Origin: Salininema proteolyticum
GTDB lineage: Bacteria; Actinomycetota; Actinomycetes; Mycobacteriales; Micromonosporaceae
Assembly: GCF_042685645.1 (NCBI RefSeq)
Contig: NZ_JBHUNX010000001.1
Coordinates: 1,984,001-2,048,000, forward strand
Direction of reading: 5' to 3'
Length of the DNA: 64,000 nt
In this document: in pieces, positions 32,432-40,891 of the stretch
Layout: every line of letters begins with the position of its first letter
How positions within the stretch are numbered: the first letter of the stretch is position 1
Program-made: the position numbers and the translations under genes
The notes under the pieces: model-generated
Told to the model about the DNA's origin: nothing
The model's input: the letters and a program-made list of their open reading frames with translations, nothing else
The model's database searches: none

Positions 32432-33979
32432 ATGGAACCCGTGGCAGACCAGCAGAGGGGCATCCTCCGCGCCGGTATCGGACACGGATCGTTCGACGTA
32501 CTCATCATCGGCGGGGGAATCCTGGGGATCTCCGCCGCCTGGACCGCGGCGCGCTCGGGACTGCGCGTGGCGCTGGTCGACAAGGGCGACTTCGCCGGGG
32601 CCACTTCGACCGCCTCGTCGAAGCTCGTGCACGGCGGGCTGCGTTACATGGCCATGGGCCAGGTGGGGCTCGTCCGCGAGAACCACCAGGCGCGCCGGGA
32701 GCTGGCCGACTACCTGGCTCCGCATCTGGTGAGGCCGCTTCCGTTCATGGTGCCGCTGTACAAGGGCGGGCCGCACGGCAAGGCCGCCATCGGCGCGGGC
32801 GTGGTGCTGTACTCGGCGCTCTCCCGGTTCGGCGACGGTATGGGCCGGCTGGTCAACCCGGCCAAGTCCCGCCAGGCGGTGCCGGCGTTGAAGACGTCGG
32901 GGCTCAAGGGTTCGGGCAAGTACTGGGACCACCAGATGAACGACGGGCGCCTGGCCGTCACGGTCGCGCGGGCGGCGGTGGAGGCCGGGGCGGTCATCCT
33001 CAACCACACCGAGGTCACCGGGCTGCGGTTCCAGGACGGGCAGGTGCGCGGCGCCGAGTTGCGCGACCGTTTGGACGGAACCGAGTACGGCGTCTCGGCG
33101 TCGGTGGTGGTGAACACGTCGGGGCCGTGGGTGGACCACTTGCGGCGCATGGAGGACCCGGACGCGAAGCCGAGCATCCGGCTGTCGAAGGGCGCCCACG
33201 TGGTGGTGAAGCGCAAGCAGCACTGGCGGGCGGCCGTCACCACGCCGATCGACGACGTGCGGGTGTCCTTCGCGATCCCGTGGGAGGGCCACCTTCTGCT
33301 GGGGACGACGGACGAGGACTACCAGGGCGACCCGTCCCAGGTGCGCGCCACCGACGCCGACGTCGACCAGATCCTGGACGAGGCGAGCTTCTCGCTGGGC
33401 GGTGAGCAGCTGCGCCGGGAGGACATCACCTACAGGTTCGCGGGTCTGCGGGTGCTGCCGATGGGCGACGGCGACACCAAGAACGCCGCCCGCGAGACGG
33501 TGGTGACCGTCGGCAAGGGCGGCATGGTCTCCGTGGCCGGCGGCAAGTGGACGACCTTCGTCCACATCGGCACGAAGATCTACGAGGCCGTCCGCGACCG
33601 CCTTCCCGGCGGCCCGCCCGCCGTCGGTCCGGCCCCGTTGCCCGGAGCCGCGGATCCGGCGCTGGTCGACCGGGTCCTGCGCAACTCCCACCCGGACCTG
33701 GACGAGGACATAGTGGCGCACCTGTCGCGCCACTACGGCACCCTCAGCCACCAGGTGCTGGCGCTCGGGGAGTCCGACCCGTCGCTGCTGGAGCGCATCC
33801 ACCCCGACGGCCCGGACATCTGGGCGCAGGCGGTCTGGGCGGCGCGCCAGGAGTGGGCGCACACCACCGAGGACGTGCTGCGGCGCCGGACGACGGTGAT
33901 GATCCGCGGCCTCGACACCGAGGAGGTGCGCCGGCGGACCGCCGAGCTGATCTCCGAGACGGAGCTCGTCGACGCCTGA
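32432..33979 (+). CDS. glpD: FAD-dependent glycerol-3-phosphate dehydrogenase
   Basis: Membrane-associated flavoenzyme of 515 aa oxidising glycerol-3-phosphate to dihydroxyacetone phosphate and passing electrons to quinone. DVLIIGGGILGISAAWTAARSG (about 23-44) is the FAD-binding dinucleotide fold. ASSKLVHGGLRY is the GlpD signature. The C-terminal domain (about 400-510) carries RQEWAHTTEDVLRRRTTV. It follows glpK after 72 bases and is closed by a strong terminator. Confidence 0.95.
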   Translation: MEPVADQQRGILRAGIGHGSFDVLIIGGGILGISAAWTAARSGLRVALVDKGDFAGATSTASSKLVHGGLRYMAMGQVGLVRENHQARRELADYLAPHLVRPLPFMVPLYKGGPHGKAAIGAGVVLYSALSRFGDGMGRLVNPAKSRQAVPALKTSGLKGSGKYWDHQMNDGRLAVTVARAAVEAGAVILNHTEVTGLRFQDGQVRGAELRDRLDGTEYGVSASVVVNTSGPWVDHLRRMEDPDAKPSIRLSKGAHVVVKRKQHWRAAVTTPIDDVRVSFAIPWEGHLLLGTTDEDYQGDPSQVRATDADVDQILDEASFSLGGEQLRREDITYRFAGLRVLPMGDGDTKNAARETVVTVGKGGMVSVAGGKWTTFVHIGTKIYEAVRDRLPGGPPAVGPAPLPGAADPALVDRVLRNSHPDLDEDIVAHLSRHYGTLSHQVLALGESDPSLLERIHPDGPDIWAQAVWAARQEWAHTTEDVLRRRTTVMIRGLDTEEVRRRTAELISETELVDA

Positions 33980-33998
33980 ACGGCGGCGACTGCTGAGT

Positions 33999-34040
33999 GA
34001 AAGGGCGGGTGCCTCCCATGTGGGAGGCACCCGCCCTTTC
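33999..34040. terminator. bidirectional terminator, glpD/HAD cluster
   Basis: A perfect 20-base inverted repeat (33999-34018 with 34021-34040) separates convergent transcription units. Outer A-T pairs supply short T-runs in both directions. Confidence 0.88.
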
Positions 34041-34091
34041 AGTGTGCGGAGTCCGTTCGCAGCCGCGGCGCGCGGAAGTCGGCCCGTGCGG

Positions 34092-34763
34092 TCACGCGGC
34101 CCGGTAGGACATGGCGAACAGGTCGGAGAGGCGGTAGCGGTCGAGCGGTCCGGTGCGTTCCAGGCCCAGTTCGGGAGGCGGCGGGACCGGGGAGGGCACG
34201 GCCACGACGTTGGCGCCGGCGGCCACGGCCGCTCGGATGCCCGTCGGCGAGTCCTCCAGCACGAGCGCGTCGGCGGGGTCGACGCCCAGCTTCTCGGCGG
34301 CCCTCAGGTAGGGCTGGGGGTCCGGTTTGGGGCGCTCGATGTCGCTGGAGGTGACGGTGAGGTCGAAGTGGCCGCGTCCGATGTGCGGCAGGAGGTGCTC
34401 GGTCAGCTCCCGGTTGGTGGAGGTGACCAGCGCCTGGGGGATTCCGGCCGCGGCCGCCTCGCGGAGCATGTCCTGCGCGCCGGCGAGGTGTGCGACGCCC
34501 CGCTGGAACTTGGCGGTGATGCGGGTGTTGAACTGCACGCGCATCCACTCGTAGTTCTCGGCGTCGGGCTCCAGACCGGAGGCGTCGAGCATGATGGGGA
34601 TGGAGCCGCTCTCGGAGGATCCGACCATGCTGTGGCGGATCTCGGAGGTCATCGCCCGGCCGTGCTCGGCGAGGATCTCCTCCATCACCTCGTCCCACAG
34701 CGGCTCGGTGTCGATGAGGGTGCCGTCCATGTCCCACAGAAGGGCCTTCGGAATATCGTTCAC
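34092..34763 (-). CDS. HAD-family phosphatase, paralogue 1
   Basis: Beta-phosphoglucomutase/phosphoglycolate-phosphatase-like HAD hydrolase of 223 aa. Motif I is DMDGTLIDTEPLW (D11 nucleophile), motif II LVTST, motif III Lys in RPKPDPQPY, motif IV LEDSPTGIRAA. GTG start with GGAGG two bases before. It is the last of three tandem copies, and shares with copy 2 both the N-terminus (MNDxPxALxWDMDGTL) and the C-terminal YRLxDLxAxxYRA. Sugar-phosphate or nucleotide substrates are possible. Confidence 0.88.
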   Translation of the reverse strand: MNDIPKALLWDMDGTLIDTEPLWDEVMEEILAEHGRAMTSEIRHSMVGSSESGSIPIMLDASGLEPDAENYEWMRVQFNTRITAKFQRGVAHLAGAQDMLREAAAAGIPQALVTSTNRELTEHLLPHIGRGHFDLTVTSSDIERPKPDPQPYLRAAEKLGVDPADALVLEDSPTGIRAAVAAGANVVAVPSPVPPPPELGLERTGPLDRYRLSDLFAMSYRAA

Positions 34764-34815
34764 GCCCTCCAGGCTACGTGCGGCTCCTTGGGCGGGAAGG
34801 GCCTTGAGGGAGGCC

Positions 34816-35487
34816 TCACACAGCCGGCGCGCGGTAGGCCAGCGCCGGGAGGTCGGCCAGCCGGTAGTGGTCCAGGCTCCTGACGCGCAGCAGCGGGTGC
34901 TCCTCGGGCAGCGGAGCCGAGGAGGGCACCGCGATCACGCCGGCCCCGGCGGCGAGCGCCGAGCGGATGCCGGAGGCGGAGTCCTCGATGGCCAGGGTTT
35001 CGGTGACGGGGACGCCGATCAGCTCTCCGGCCTTCCGGTAGGGCGCGGGGTGGGGTTTGGGGTGGTCGACGTCGACGGGGGTGACGATGTGCTCGAAGCG
35101 GCGGCGTCCGATGCTCTCCAGGAGGATGTCGGTGAGGTCGGGGGACGTGGAGGTGACCAGGACTTGGGGGATGCCCTTGGCGTCGGCCTCCTCGAGGAGG
35201 CCGACGGCGCCGGGCATGAGGGGGACGCCGGCGGAGAAGGCGGTGACGACGTGGGCCTTGATGCGGGCCCTGACTTGGTCGGCGTGTTCGGGTCCGAGCC
35301 CGGCGGCCTGGAGGATCAGGGGGATGACGACGCTACCGGGGGCGCCGACCATCTGGTGGCGGAGCTCGTCTGAGTGGTCGACGCCGTGGTCGGCCAGGAA
35401 GGCCGCGGTGGCGTCGTCCCACAGGGGCTCGGTGTCGACGAGGGTGCCGTCCATGTCCCAGAACAGGGCCTCCGGAAAATCGTTCAC
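34816..35487 (-). CDS. HAD-family phosphatase, paralogue 2
   Basis: Second HAD copy, 223 aa, same motif set: DMDGTLVDTEPLW, LVTSTSPDL, HPKPHPAPY and IEDSASGIRSA. GTG start with AGAGGA close before it. It is 52 bases from copy 1 and 51 from copy 3, so the three likely form one transcript. Cap-domain residues differ from copy 1 (VGAPGSVVIPLILQAAGL against VGSSESGSIPIMLDASGL), suggesting different substrates. Confidence 0.88.
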   Translation of the reverse strand: MNDFPEALFWDMDGTLVDTEPLWDDATAAFLADHGVDHSDELRHQMVGAPGSVVIPLILQAAGLGPEHADQVRARIKAHVVTAFSAGVPLMPGAVGLLEEADAKGIPQVLVTSTSPDLTDILLESIGRRRFEHIVTPVDVDHPKPHPAPYRKAGELIGVPVTETLAIEDSASGIRSALAAGAGVIAVPSSAPLPEEHPLLRVRSLDHYRLADLPALAYRAPAV

Positions 35488-35538
35488 GTCCTCTAGGTTA
35501 CGTGGCGACTCGCTCCTCCGCAGGTGCGGTGTCCGTCG

Positions 35539-36192
35539 TCACCCCGTGGCGAGGAGCTCGTCCAGCGCGGTGTCCTCCAGGGTGGTGCGCCGGTGGAGGC
35601 GGGGGTGGTCGTCCAGGTCGAGGGCGTCGTTGACGGCCAGGACGCGGGCGCCGGCGGCGAGGCCGGCCCTGACTCCCGAGTGAGAGTCCTCGACGACCAG
35701 CGCGCTCGCGGGGTCGGCGCCGAGGGCCTCGGCGGCCCGCAGGTAGGGCTCGGGGTGCGGTTTGGGCGAGGCGACCTCCGTGAAGGTGATGGTGAAGGCG
35801 AAGTGGCCGCGTCCGATGTGCGGCAGGATCAGGTCGGTGACCTCCCTGACCGACGAGGTGACCAGGGCCTGGGGTATGCCGCGCTCACTCGCTTCGCGGA
35901 GGATCCCGGCGGCGCCGGGCATGAGGGGGACGTCTTCGGCGAAGCGGGCGCGGGCCTTCTCGTTCATCTGGTCGCGCACCAGGTCGGTGTGCTCGGTCCC
36001 GAGTCCCGTCTCGCGCAGGACGAGGTCGATGGCCTGGCGTTCGGCGCAGTAGGCCAGGCGGGAGCGGATTTCGGACCGGAGGGGGACGCCGAGCGAGGAG
36101 AGGACCTCGCCCCAGACCCCTGCCCAGATCGGGGCGGTGTCGACGAGGGTGCCGTCCATGTCCCACAGGAGGGTTCGCGGTTGGATCGTCAT
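35539..36192 (-). CDS. HAD-family phosphatase, paralogue 3
   Basis: Third and most diverged HAD copy, 217 aa, with DMDGTLVDTAPIW, LVTSSVREV, SPKPHPEPY and VEDSHSGVRAG. It lacks the C-terminal YRL-YRA tail of the other two, which suggests that it branched earlier. First gene of the three-gene array on this strand. Confidence 0.87.
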   Translation of the reverse strand: MTIQPRTLLWDMDGTLVDTAPIWAGVWGEVLSSLGVPLRSEIRSRLAYCAERQAIDLVLRETGLGTEHTDLVRDQMNEKARARFAEDVPLMPGAAGILREASERGIPQALVTSSVREVTDLILPHIGRGHFAFTITFTEVASPKPHPEPYLRAAEALGADPASALVVEDSHSGVRAGLAAGARVLAVNDALDLDDHPRLHRRTTLEDTALDELLATG

Positions 36193-36264
36193 GCGGGGAC
36201 AGTCTACCGTCCGGGTGCGACGGGACGGGGAGGCCCGCCGGTGTGGCGCGGCCGGGGCCAGGTC

Positions 36265-36822
36265 TCAGGCGAGTCCGGCGCGGTGGTGCTTGCGGCAGAG
36301 GACGGTGTAGGAGTCCATGTCGCCGATCTCGACGACGTCGCCGCTGAAGACCATGACGCCGTCGCGGACGCGGGCGTTCTGGGTGCCTTTGGCGCCGCAC
36401 CAGCAGCGGACGGGGACGGGCAGCTCCTCGACGCGGTCGGCCAGTTCGAGCAGGCGGGCGGAGGCGGGGAAGAGGCGGCCGAGGAAGTCGGTCTTGAGGC
36501 CGAAGGCGTAGACGTCGATGCCGAGGCCGTCCACGGCGTCGGCCAGGTGGTTGATCTGCTTGGGGGCCTGGAGGAACTGCACCTCGTCGACGACCACGTA
36601 GGAGGGTTTGAGGTCGGCGAGCTCGTCGTAGACGTCGAGGTCGGGGGCGACCTCGCGGGCCTCGTGGGAGAGCCCTATGCGGCTGGAGATCATTCCCGTG
36701 CCGGAGCGGTCCTGGCAGGTGTAGAGGACGCCGTCACCGCCGAGGGAGTGGTGGTACTGGAGGGCGAGGGTGGACTTTCCGGCGTCCATGACGCCGAGGT
36801 ACGCGACGAGTTCGTGAGACAC
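36265..36822 (-). CDS. tdk: thymidine kinase (type II)
   Basis: Salvage enzyme of 185 aa converting thymidine to TMP. The phosphate loop GVMDAGKSTLALQY (10-23) is the actinobacterial form of the usual GPMFSGKS. VVVDEVQFL is Walker B. The lasso domain has RCWCGAKGTQNAR and a late VLCRKHH, the zinc-binding cysteines. It starts with GTG and lies behind the dehydrogenase gene (82-base gap). Confidence 0.9.
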   Translation of the reverse strand: MSHELVAYLGVMDAGKSTLALQYHHSLGGDGVLYTCQDRSGTGMISSRIGLSHEAREVAPDLDVYDELADLKPSYVVVDEVQFLQAPKQINHLADAVDGLGIDVYAFGLKTDFLGRLFPASARLLELADRVEELPVPVRCWCGAKGTQNARVRDGVMVFSGDVVEIGDMDSYTVLCRKHHRAGLA

Positions 36823-36903
36823 GGTGGAACATTCTGGTACATCGGCCGACCGCGGGAGAGGGCGGGGTTGCGTCGCATGGCCCAGGACAACCCCGCCGTT
36901 CGG

Positions 36904-37749
36904 TCAGTCGTCGGACTTGCCCAGGCGTTCGCGGTAGACGGTGCGGACGGCCCTCGTGACCGGCGCGTCGACTCCGACGGCCTCGGAGGTCTTGGCGACG
37001 TGGTCGGCGCTGGCCTCCATCATCGCGTCGCCGGCGTTCTCCTCGAGGCCGTCCCCCTTGTGGAGGGCGTGGACGAACGGGACGAAGGCCCCGAGGTTGG
37101 CCGCGAAACCCTCGGCGTAGGCGGCGAAGTCGCCGCTGTCGGCCCCGTAGGCGTCGACCGTGGCGAAGGCCTGCTGGAGGCTCAGCAGGAAGGGGTGGAA
37201 CACCCCGAGCATGGCCTGGTAGTACAGCTGCGAGAGTCCGTAGTCCTCCCCCAGGTACTCCGGGCGGCAGATCGGTCGCAGAAGGTCGGCGTACTCCTCG
37301 TACAGGGCCTTGGGGCCGCTGTAGAAGAGGTAGGACAGTTCGTGCTCGATGTCGTCGGACTGGCTCATGAAGCCTCCCGCCAGGAACCGGGCCCCCCGGT
37401 CCTCGACCCACTGGGCGCCCTCGCGCGTCTCCTGCGGGGTGTCGGAGGAGAGGTTGACGATCAACCTGCCCGCGAGAGCCTCCTCGGCCTGGGAGAGGAT
37501 GGCGTACATGGCTTCGTAGTGGGTGAGGGAGAGGATGACGACCTCGTTGGCGCGCAGGGCCTCGGAGACGGTCGGCGCCATCATGGCCCCCTCCGCGACG
37601 AGGTCCTCGGCCTTGGAGGCGGTGCGGTTCCAGACCGTCACGGCGTAGCCGGCCTTGAGGAGCGATCGGACGGTCGCGCGTCCCATGGGCCCCAGGCCCA
37701 TGACGGTGACGGCGGGAACATTTTCATTGGCGGTTTCGTTGCTACTCAT
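36904..37749 (-). CDS. NAD(P)-binding imine-reductase/6PGDH-like dehydrogenase
   Basis: Beta-hydroxyacid dehydrogenase superfamily protein of 281 aa. Residues 14-24 hold the dinucleotide motif VMGLGPMGRAT and WNRTASKAE indicates NADPH use. The C-terminal helical domain resembles imine reductases more than 3-hydroxyisobutyrate dehydrogenases, since the usual catalytic Lys is not obvious and LSQLYYQAMLGVFHPFLLSLQQ is the IRED-type helix. It is divergent from an HxlR regulator, with an 18-base dyad only 9 bases from its ATG. Confidence 0.82.
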   Translation of the reverse strand: MSSNETANENVPAVTVMGLGPMGRATVRSLLKAGYAVTVWNRTASKAEDLVAEGAMMAPTVSEALRANEVVILSLTHYEAMYAILSQAEEALAGRLIVNLSSDTPQETREGAQWVEDRGARFLAGGFMSQSDDIEHELSYLFYSGPKALYEEYADLLRPICRPEYLGEDYGLSQLYYQAMLGVFHPFLLSLQQAFATVDAYGADSGDFAAYAEGFAANLGAFVPFVHALHKGDGLEENAGDAMMEASADHVAKTSEAVGVDAPVTRAVRTVYRERLGKSDD

Positions 37750-37757
37750 GCCATTAT

Positions 37758-37775
37758 GATGACTGTATCGTCATC
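37758..37775. promoter_or_regulatory. HxlR-type operator between divergent genes
   Basis: GATGAC and GTCATC form a perfect dyad around TGTATC. The site lies just before the dehydrogenase ATG and 69 bases before the regulator start, fit for repression of one or both genes. Confidence 0.5.
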
Positions 37776-37843
37776 GACCTGCAAGAACGCACTTTCCGGT
37801 GCGGTACTTACCGAAACGTACGCAATACCGTCGAGGAGTCGCG

Positions 37844-38260
37844 GTGGACCTTACAAGAGACGTGGATAACATGTGCGGGATGAGCCTGGCGGTGGAGATC
37901 GTGGGCGGAAAGTGGAAGCTGAACATGATGTGGGTGCTCGACCAGGGCCCCAGGAGGTTCGGGGAGATCCGCCGCCTTCTGGAGGGCATCAGCGAGAAGG
38001 TCCTGACCGAGCAGCTGCGCCAGCTGGAGCAGGACGGGATCGTCAGCCGAACCGTCTACGCCGAGATCCCGCCGCGCGTGGAGTACGAGTTGACCGAGCT
38101 GGGCTGGGAGCTGGCCGGCGCCCTCAAACCCCTGGAGGACTGGGGGGACACCGTGCGCGAGCGCATCCTGCGGAAGCAGGGCGCCGGAGAGCGGAGCGGG
38201 GAGGGCCTGGACGGTGGGGACCGTCCGGTGAGGGATCTGGAAGTCGGCCCCGCCCGGTAG
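37844..38260 (+). CDS. HxlR-family transcription regulator
   Basis: Winged-helix regulator of 138 aa. MCGMSLAVEIVGGKWKLNMMW is the family N-terminus, with Cys as possible redox or aldehyde sensor, and GISEKVLTEQLRQLEQDGIVSR is the recognition helix and wing. The GTG at 37844 is favoured because GAGGAG lies 5 bases before; an earlier in-frame start at 37799 lacks one. The tail after residue 110 is charged. Likely controls the divergent dehydrogenase in response to an electrophile or the enzyme's substrate. Confidence 0.88.
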   Translation: MDLTRDVDNMCGMSLAVEIVGGKWKLNMMWVLDQGPRRFGEIRRLLEGISEKVLTEQLRQLEQDGIVSRTVYAEIPPRVEYELTELGWELAGALKPLEDWGDTVRERILRKQGAGERSGEGLDGGDRPVRDLEVGPAR

Positions 38261-38671
38261 CGTGGACGGAGGCCCCTGCCCCCGAGTGAGACTCCGGCGG
38301 AAGTCGCCCGGCCGCACCCGGGAGTCCCCGGATACCCATACGGTTGACGACGCTCGAACCCCCGGGTCGGTGTGGTGGTGGACCGGGCTGTGAGAATGGG
38401 AGCTGCAGCGGATACCCGGCCAGTCGGAGGAGGCGCGCGCCCGAGTCTGCTCCAATATGGATCTCCAGGCGGGCGACGAGCTGACGTCCATGAAACGCTC
38501 CGGGCCGCTGGGCTACGCGTTCGACTACATCGAGAGCGTGCGGCGCGACGGCGAGCAACTGTGCCGGACGGGCGAGTGGAAGAGGCCGCCCTCGGAGGAC
38601 TGCCCCGCAGTCCCGGCGCGACGTCGTTTTCCTGCCGGTCGAAGGTGCCCGAGGCGAGCGACCATTGCCCT
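38261..38671. other. 411-base gap without a convincing gene
   Basis: Lies between the HxlR and flavin-reductase-like genes. It contains an open frame (38457-38675) of 72 codons without a ribosome site whose stop overlaps the next GTG as GTGA. I regard it as unproven. No RNA gene was recognised. Confidence 0.4.
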
Positions 38672-39325
38672 GTGACAACGGAACTGAACGATCTCAAAGT
38701 CCTGTACTTCGGCACCCCGGTGGTCCTGTTGGGAACCCTCAACCCGGACGGGACGACGAACATCGCGCCCATGTCGTCGGTGTGGTGGCTGGGGCGCTCC
38801 GCCCTGCTGGGCATGGGCGCCTCCAGCCAGACCACCGCGAACCTCAAGCGCCAGGGCCAGGTCGTCATCAACCTCGTGCCTCCGGAGATGGCCGGCGCGG
38901 TCAATAAGATCGCGCTGCTGACCGGCAGCCGGACGCCCTCGGAGAGCAAGAGGGCCAAGGGCTACCGGTTCGAGGCGGACAAGTACGGGGCGGCGGGCCT
39001 GACCGAGCGGGAATCCGTGCTCGTCGAGCCGACCCGCGTGGCAGAGTCGCCGATCCAACTCGAGTGCTGCCTGGTCAAGGCCCGCCCACTCGGGTATCCC
39101 GAGCCTTTCGCGACCTGCTTCGAGGTCCATGTGCGACGCGTCCACGTCGACGAGGGCCTCGTGCTGCCGGGCACCTCGCACATCGACCCCGACGCCTGGG
39201 ACCCGTTGATCATGAAGTTCACCGAGTTCTACGGCGGCGGCTCCAACGTCGCCGAGTCCGACCTGGCCGGCGCCTGGAACATGCCCGCGGGCGACAGGCG
39301 GGGGCTCACACCTCGTACTCGGTGA
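38672..39325 (+). CDS. flavin-reductase-like FMN-binding split-barrel protein
   Basis: A 217-aa protein of the flavin reductase-like domain family (FMN-binding split barrel). TTNIAPMSSVWWLGRSALLGMGASSQTTANL resembles the flavin-binding strand and loop. QVVINLVPPEMAGAVNKIALLTG is the typical following helix. The GTG start at 38672 has only a distant GAGGCGAG, so the start is uncertain. It ends inside the convergent GH32 gene, overlapping its last codons. Substrate unknown; members reduce flavins or oxidise small aromatics. Confidence 0.78.
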   Translation: MTTELNDLKVLYFGTPVVLLGTLNPDGTTNIAPMSSVWWLGRSALLGMGASSQTTANLKRQGQVVINLVPPEMAGAVNKIALLTGSRTPSESKRAKGYRFEADKYGAAGLTERESVLVEPTRVAESPIQLECCLVKARPLGYPEPFATCFEVHVRRVHVDEGLVLPGTSHIDPDAWDPLIMKFTEFYGGGSNVAESDLAGAWNMPAGDRRGLTPRTR

Positions 39326-40856
39326 TCACGAGGTCCGAGAACACGGCCCCTCCCCCGTGGGAGTAGAGCGCGATCCCCTCGTCGCGCAGGTCCGGGAAGG
39401 CCTGCGAGGTGTGGACGTGCCGGCCGTCGTCGACGAAGACCTCCACGCTGGTGTGGTCGACGAAGATCCGCAGCCTGACGCTCTTGCGAGCGGGATCGAA
39501 CGGCGAGGTGGACTCCAGCCAGGTGGCGGTCCGGTCGGGGTTCCACGTGCCGCCCCGGTTGAGGTAGACGTAGTCGGCGTGGACGCCGACGTCGACGTGC
39601 CGCGACCCCCACGGGCTGCGGCGCAGTTGGAACCCGACGTTCTCGGCCGTCTCCCAGGAGATGTCGGCGCTGATCTCGTAGGCGTGCCCGGTGTAGTCGA
39701 GCGGGAGGCGGCCCTCAACGGCGACGTCGCCGAGCCGGACGACGGACGTGGCGTACTCCTCGAGCGCCTCCACCGGAGAGGAGAGGAGGACCGCCTCGTC
39801 GGGCGAGGGCCAGTGGAGGCGGATCTCGCGGGTGAGGGAGTCGGTCCCGTTGTAGCCGTCGGAGTCCCAGGTGGGCGTCTCGTGCGGGTAGTCCCAGAAG
39901 TTCATCCACGCACGGGCGTAGCGCGTGGCCGGGTCGGGTTCGCCGGCGTCGACCTTCTCCCAGGTGACGGCCCCGTACCAGTCGAAGCCGTGGTCGAGCC
40001 AGCGGGGCTCGGCGCGGTCGGCGGCGAAGGAGGTTCCGTCGAAATCCCCGGTCCAGTAGGCGTAGGTGCAGTAGAGCCCCGCGCCCTTGGCGTTGCCCGA
40101 GACCCCGAGGACCCAGCGGCCGGGGCCGCTGTCGGACTCGATCCAGAACAGGTCGGGGCATTCCAGAGTCCCCAGTCCACCGTGGTCGAAGCGGCCGGAC
40201 TCGGTCCAGCTCTTGAGGTCCGGGGAGGTGTAGAAGCCGACGGACGGACCCTCGGCCAACAGCATGACCCATCGGGCGGTGGGGCCGTGCCAGAGGACCT
40301 TGGGGTCGCGGAAGTCCTCGACGCCGGGGTTGGCGAGGACGGGCGCGGCCCCGTCGTGGGTGAAGGAGCGGCCGCCGTCGGTGGAGTACCAGAGGAACTG
40401 GGCCTGGGAGTCGCCGTCCGCGCGGTCCTCCTGGGTGGCCAGGATGATGATCGCGCCGGCGCCGAACCCGGCGGTGTCCTCCTCGTCCGCCACGGCGCAG
40501 CCGGACCAGAGGTCGCCGTTGGGGCTGGCGTCCTTGGGCGCCGCTATCCCCCGGTCGGTGAAGGAGACGCCGTCGGCGGTCGTGGCCAGGCGCCAGTCGG
40601 TGCCTTCCGCGGCCTCGATGTAGTCGCCGTTGTAGAGGTAGTAGTAGAGGTATTCGCCGTCGCGGTAGAGGGGGCGCTGCGGATCGTTCTTCCACCCTTC
40701 GGGAACGGTGAAGTGGTAGCGGGCGCGCCGCGAGGTCCCGCGCCGGGGACCGGGCTTCGCTTCCGCCGCGGTCGGCACGCCGGGAACGGCCGGGGCGGCC
40801 ACGGCGCCGCCTAGGGCCGCTGTGGCGGCCAGGAAACTCTTGCGTGTCAGGGCCAT
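39306..40856 (-). CDS. exported GH32 fructan hydrolase (levanase/inulinase-like)
   Basis: Secreted beta-fructosidase of 516 aa. The N-terminus MALTRKSFLAATAALGGAVA resembles a Tat-type signal (Arg-Lys pair), cut near AEA at about residue 33. The five-bladed propeller carries the GH32 residues: nucleophile Asp58 in WKNDPQ, transition-state stabiliser in FRDPKV (183-185) and acid/base Glu232 in LECPDLF. A C-terminal beta-sandwich (about 365-516) completes the family form. AAAGGAG precedes the ATG at 40856. Last gene of the fructan operon; it releases fructose from levan, inulin or sucrose outside the cell. Confidence 0.92.
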   Translation of the reverse strand: MALTRKSFLAATAALGGAVAAPAVPGVPTAAEAKPGPRRGTSRRARYHFTVPEGWKNDPQRPLYRDGEYLYYYLYNGDYIEAAEGTDWRLATTADGVSFTDRGIAAPKDASPNGDLWSGCAVADEEDTAGFGAGAIIILATQEDRADGDSQAQFLWYSTDGGRSFTHDGAAPVLANPGVEDFRDPKVLWHGPTARWVMLLAEGPSVGFYTSPDLKSWTESGRFDHGGLGTLECPDLFWIESDSGPGRWVLGVSGNAKGAGLYCTYAYWTGDFDGTSFAADRAEPRWLDHGFDWYGAVTWEKVDAGEPDPATRYARAWMNFWDYPHETPTWDSDGYNGTDSLTREIRLHWPSPDEAVLLSSPVEALEEYATSVVRLGDVAVEGRLPLDYTGHAYEISADISWETAENVGFQLRRSPWGSRHVDVGVHADYVYLNRGGTWNPDRTATWLESTSPFDPARKSVRLRIFVDHTSVEVFVDDGRHVHTSQAFPDLRDEGIALYSHGGGAVFSDLVITEYEV

Positions 40857-40891
40857 GGTGACTCCTTTGTCGCAGGGGTGCGGTGCATTCG

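Noticed and set aside
38457..38675. 72-codon open frame before the flavin-reductase-like gene
   Set aside because: Stop overlaps the next GTG as GTGA, hinting at coupling, but there is no ribosome site and the second half is Arg/Pro-rich and unlike a protein.
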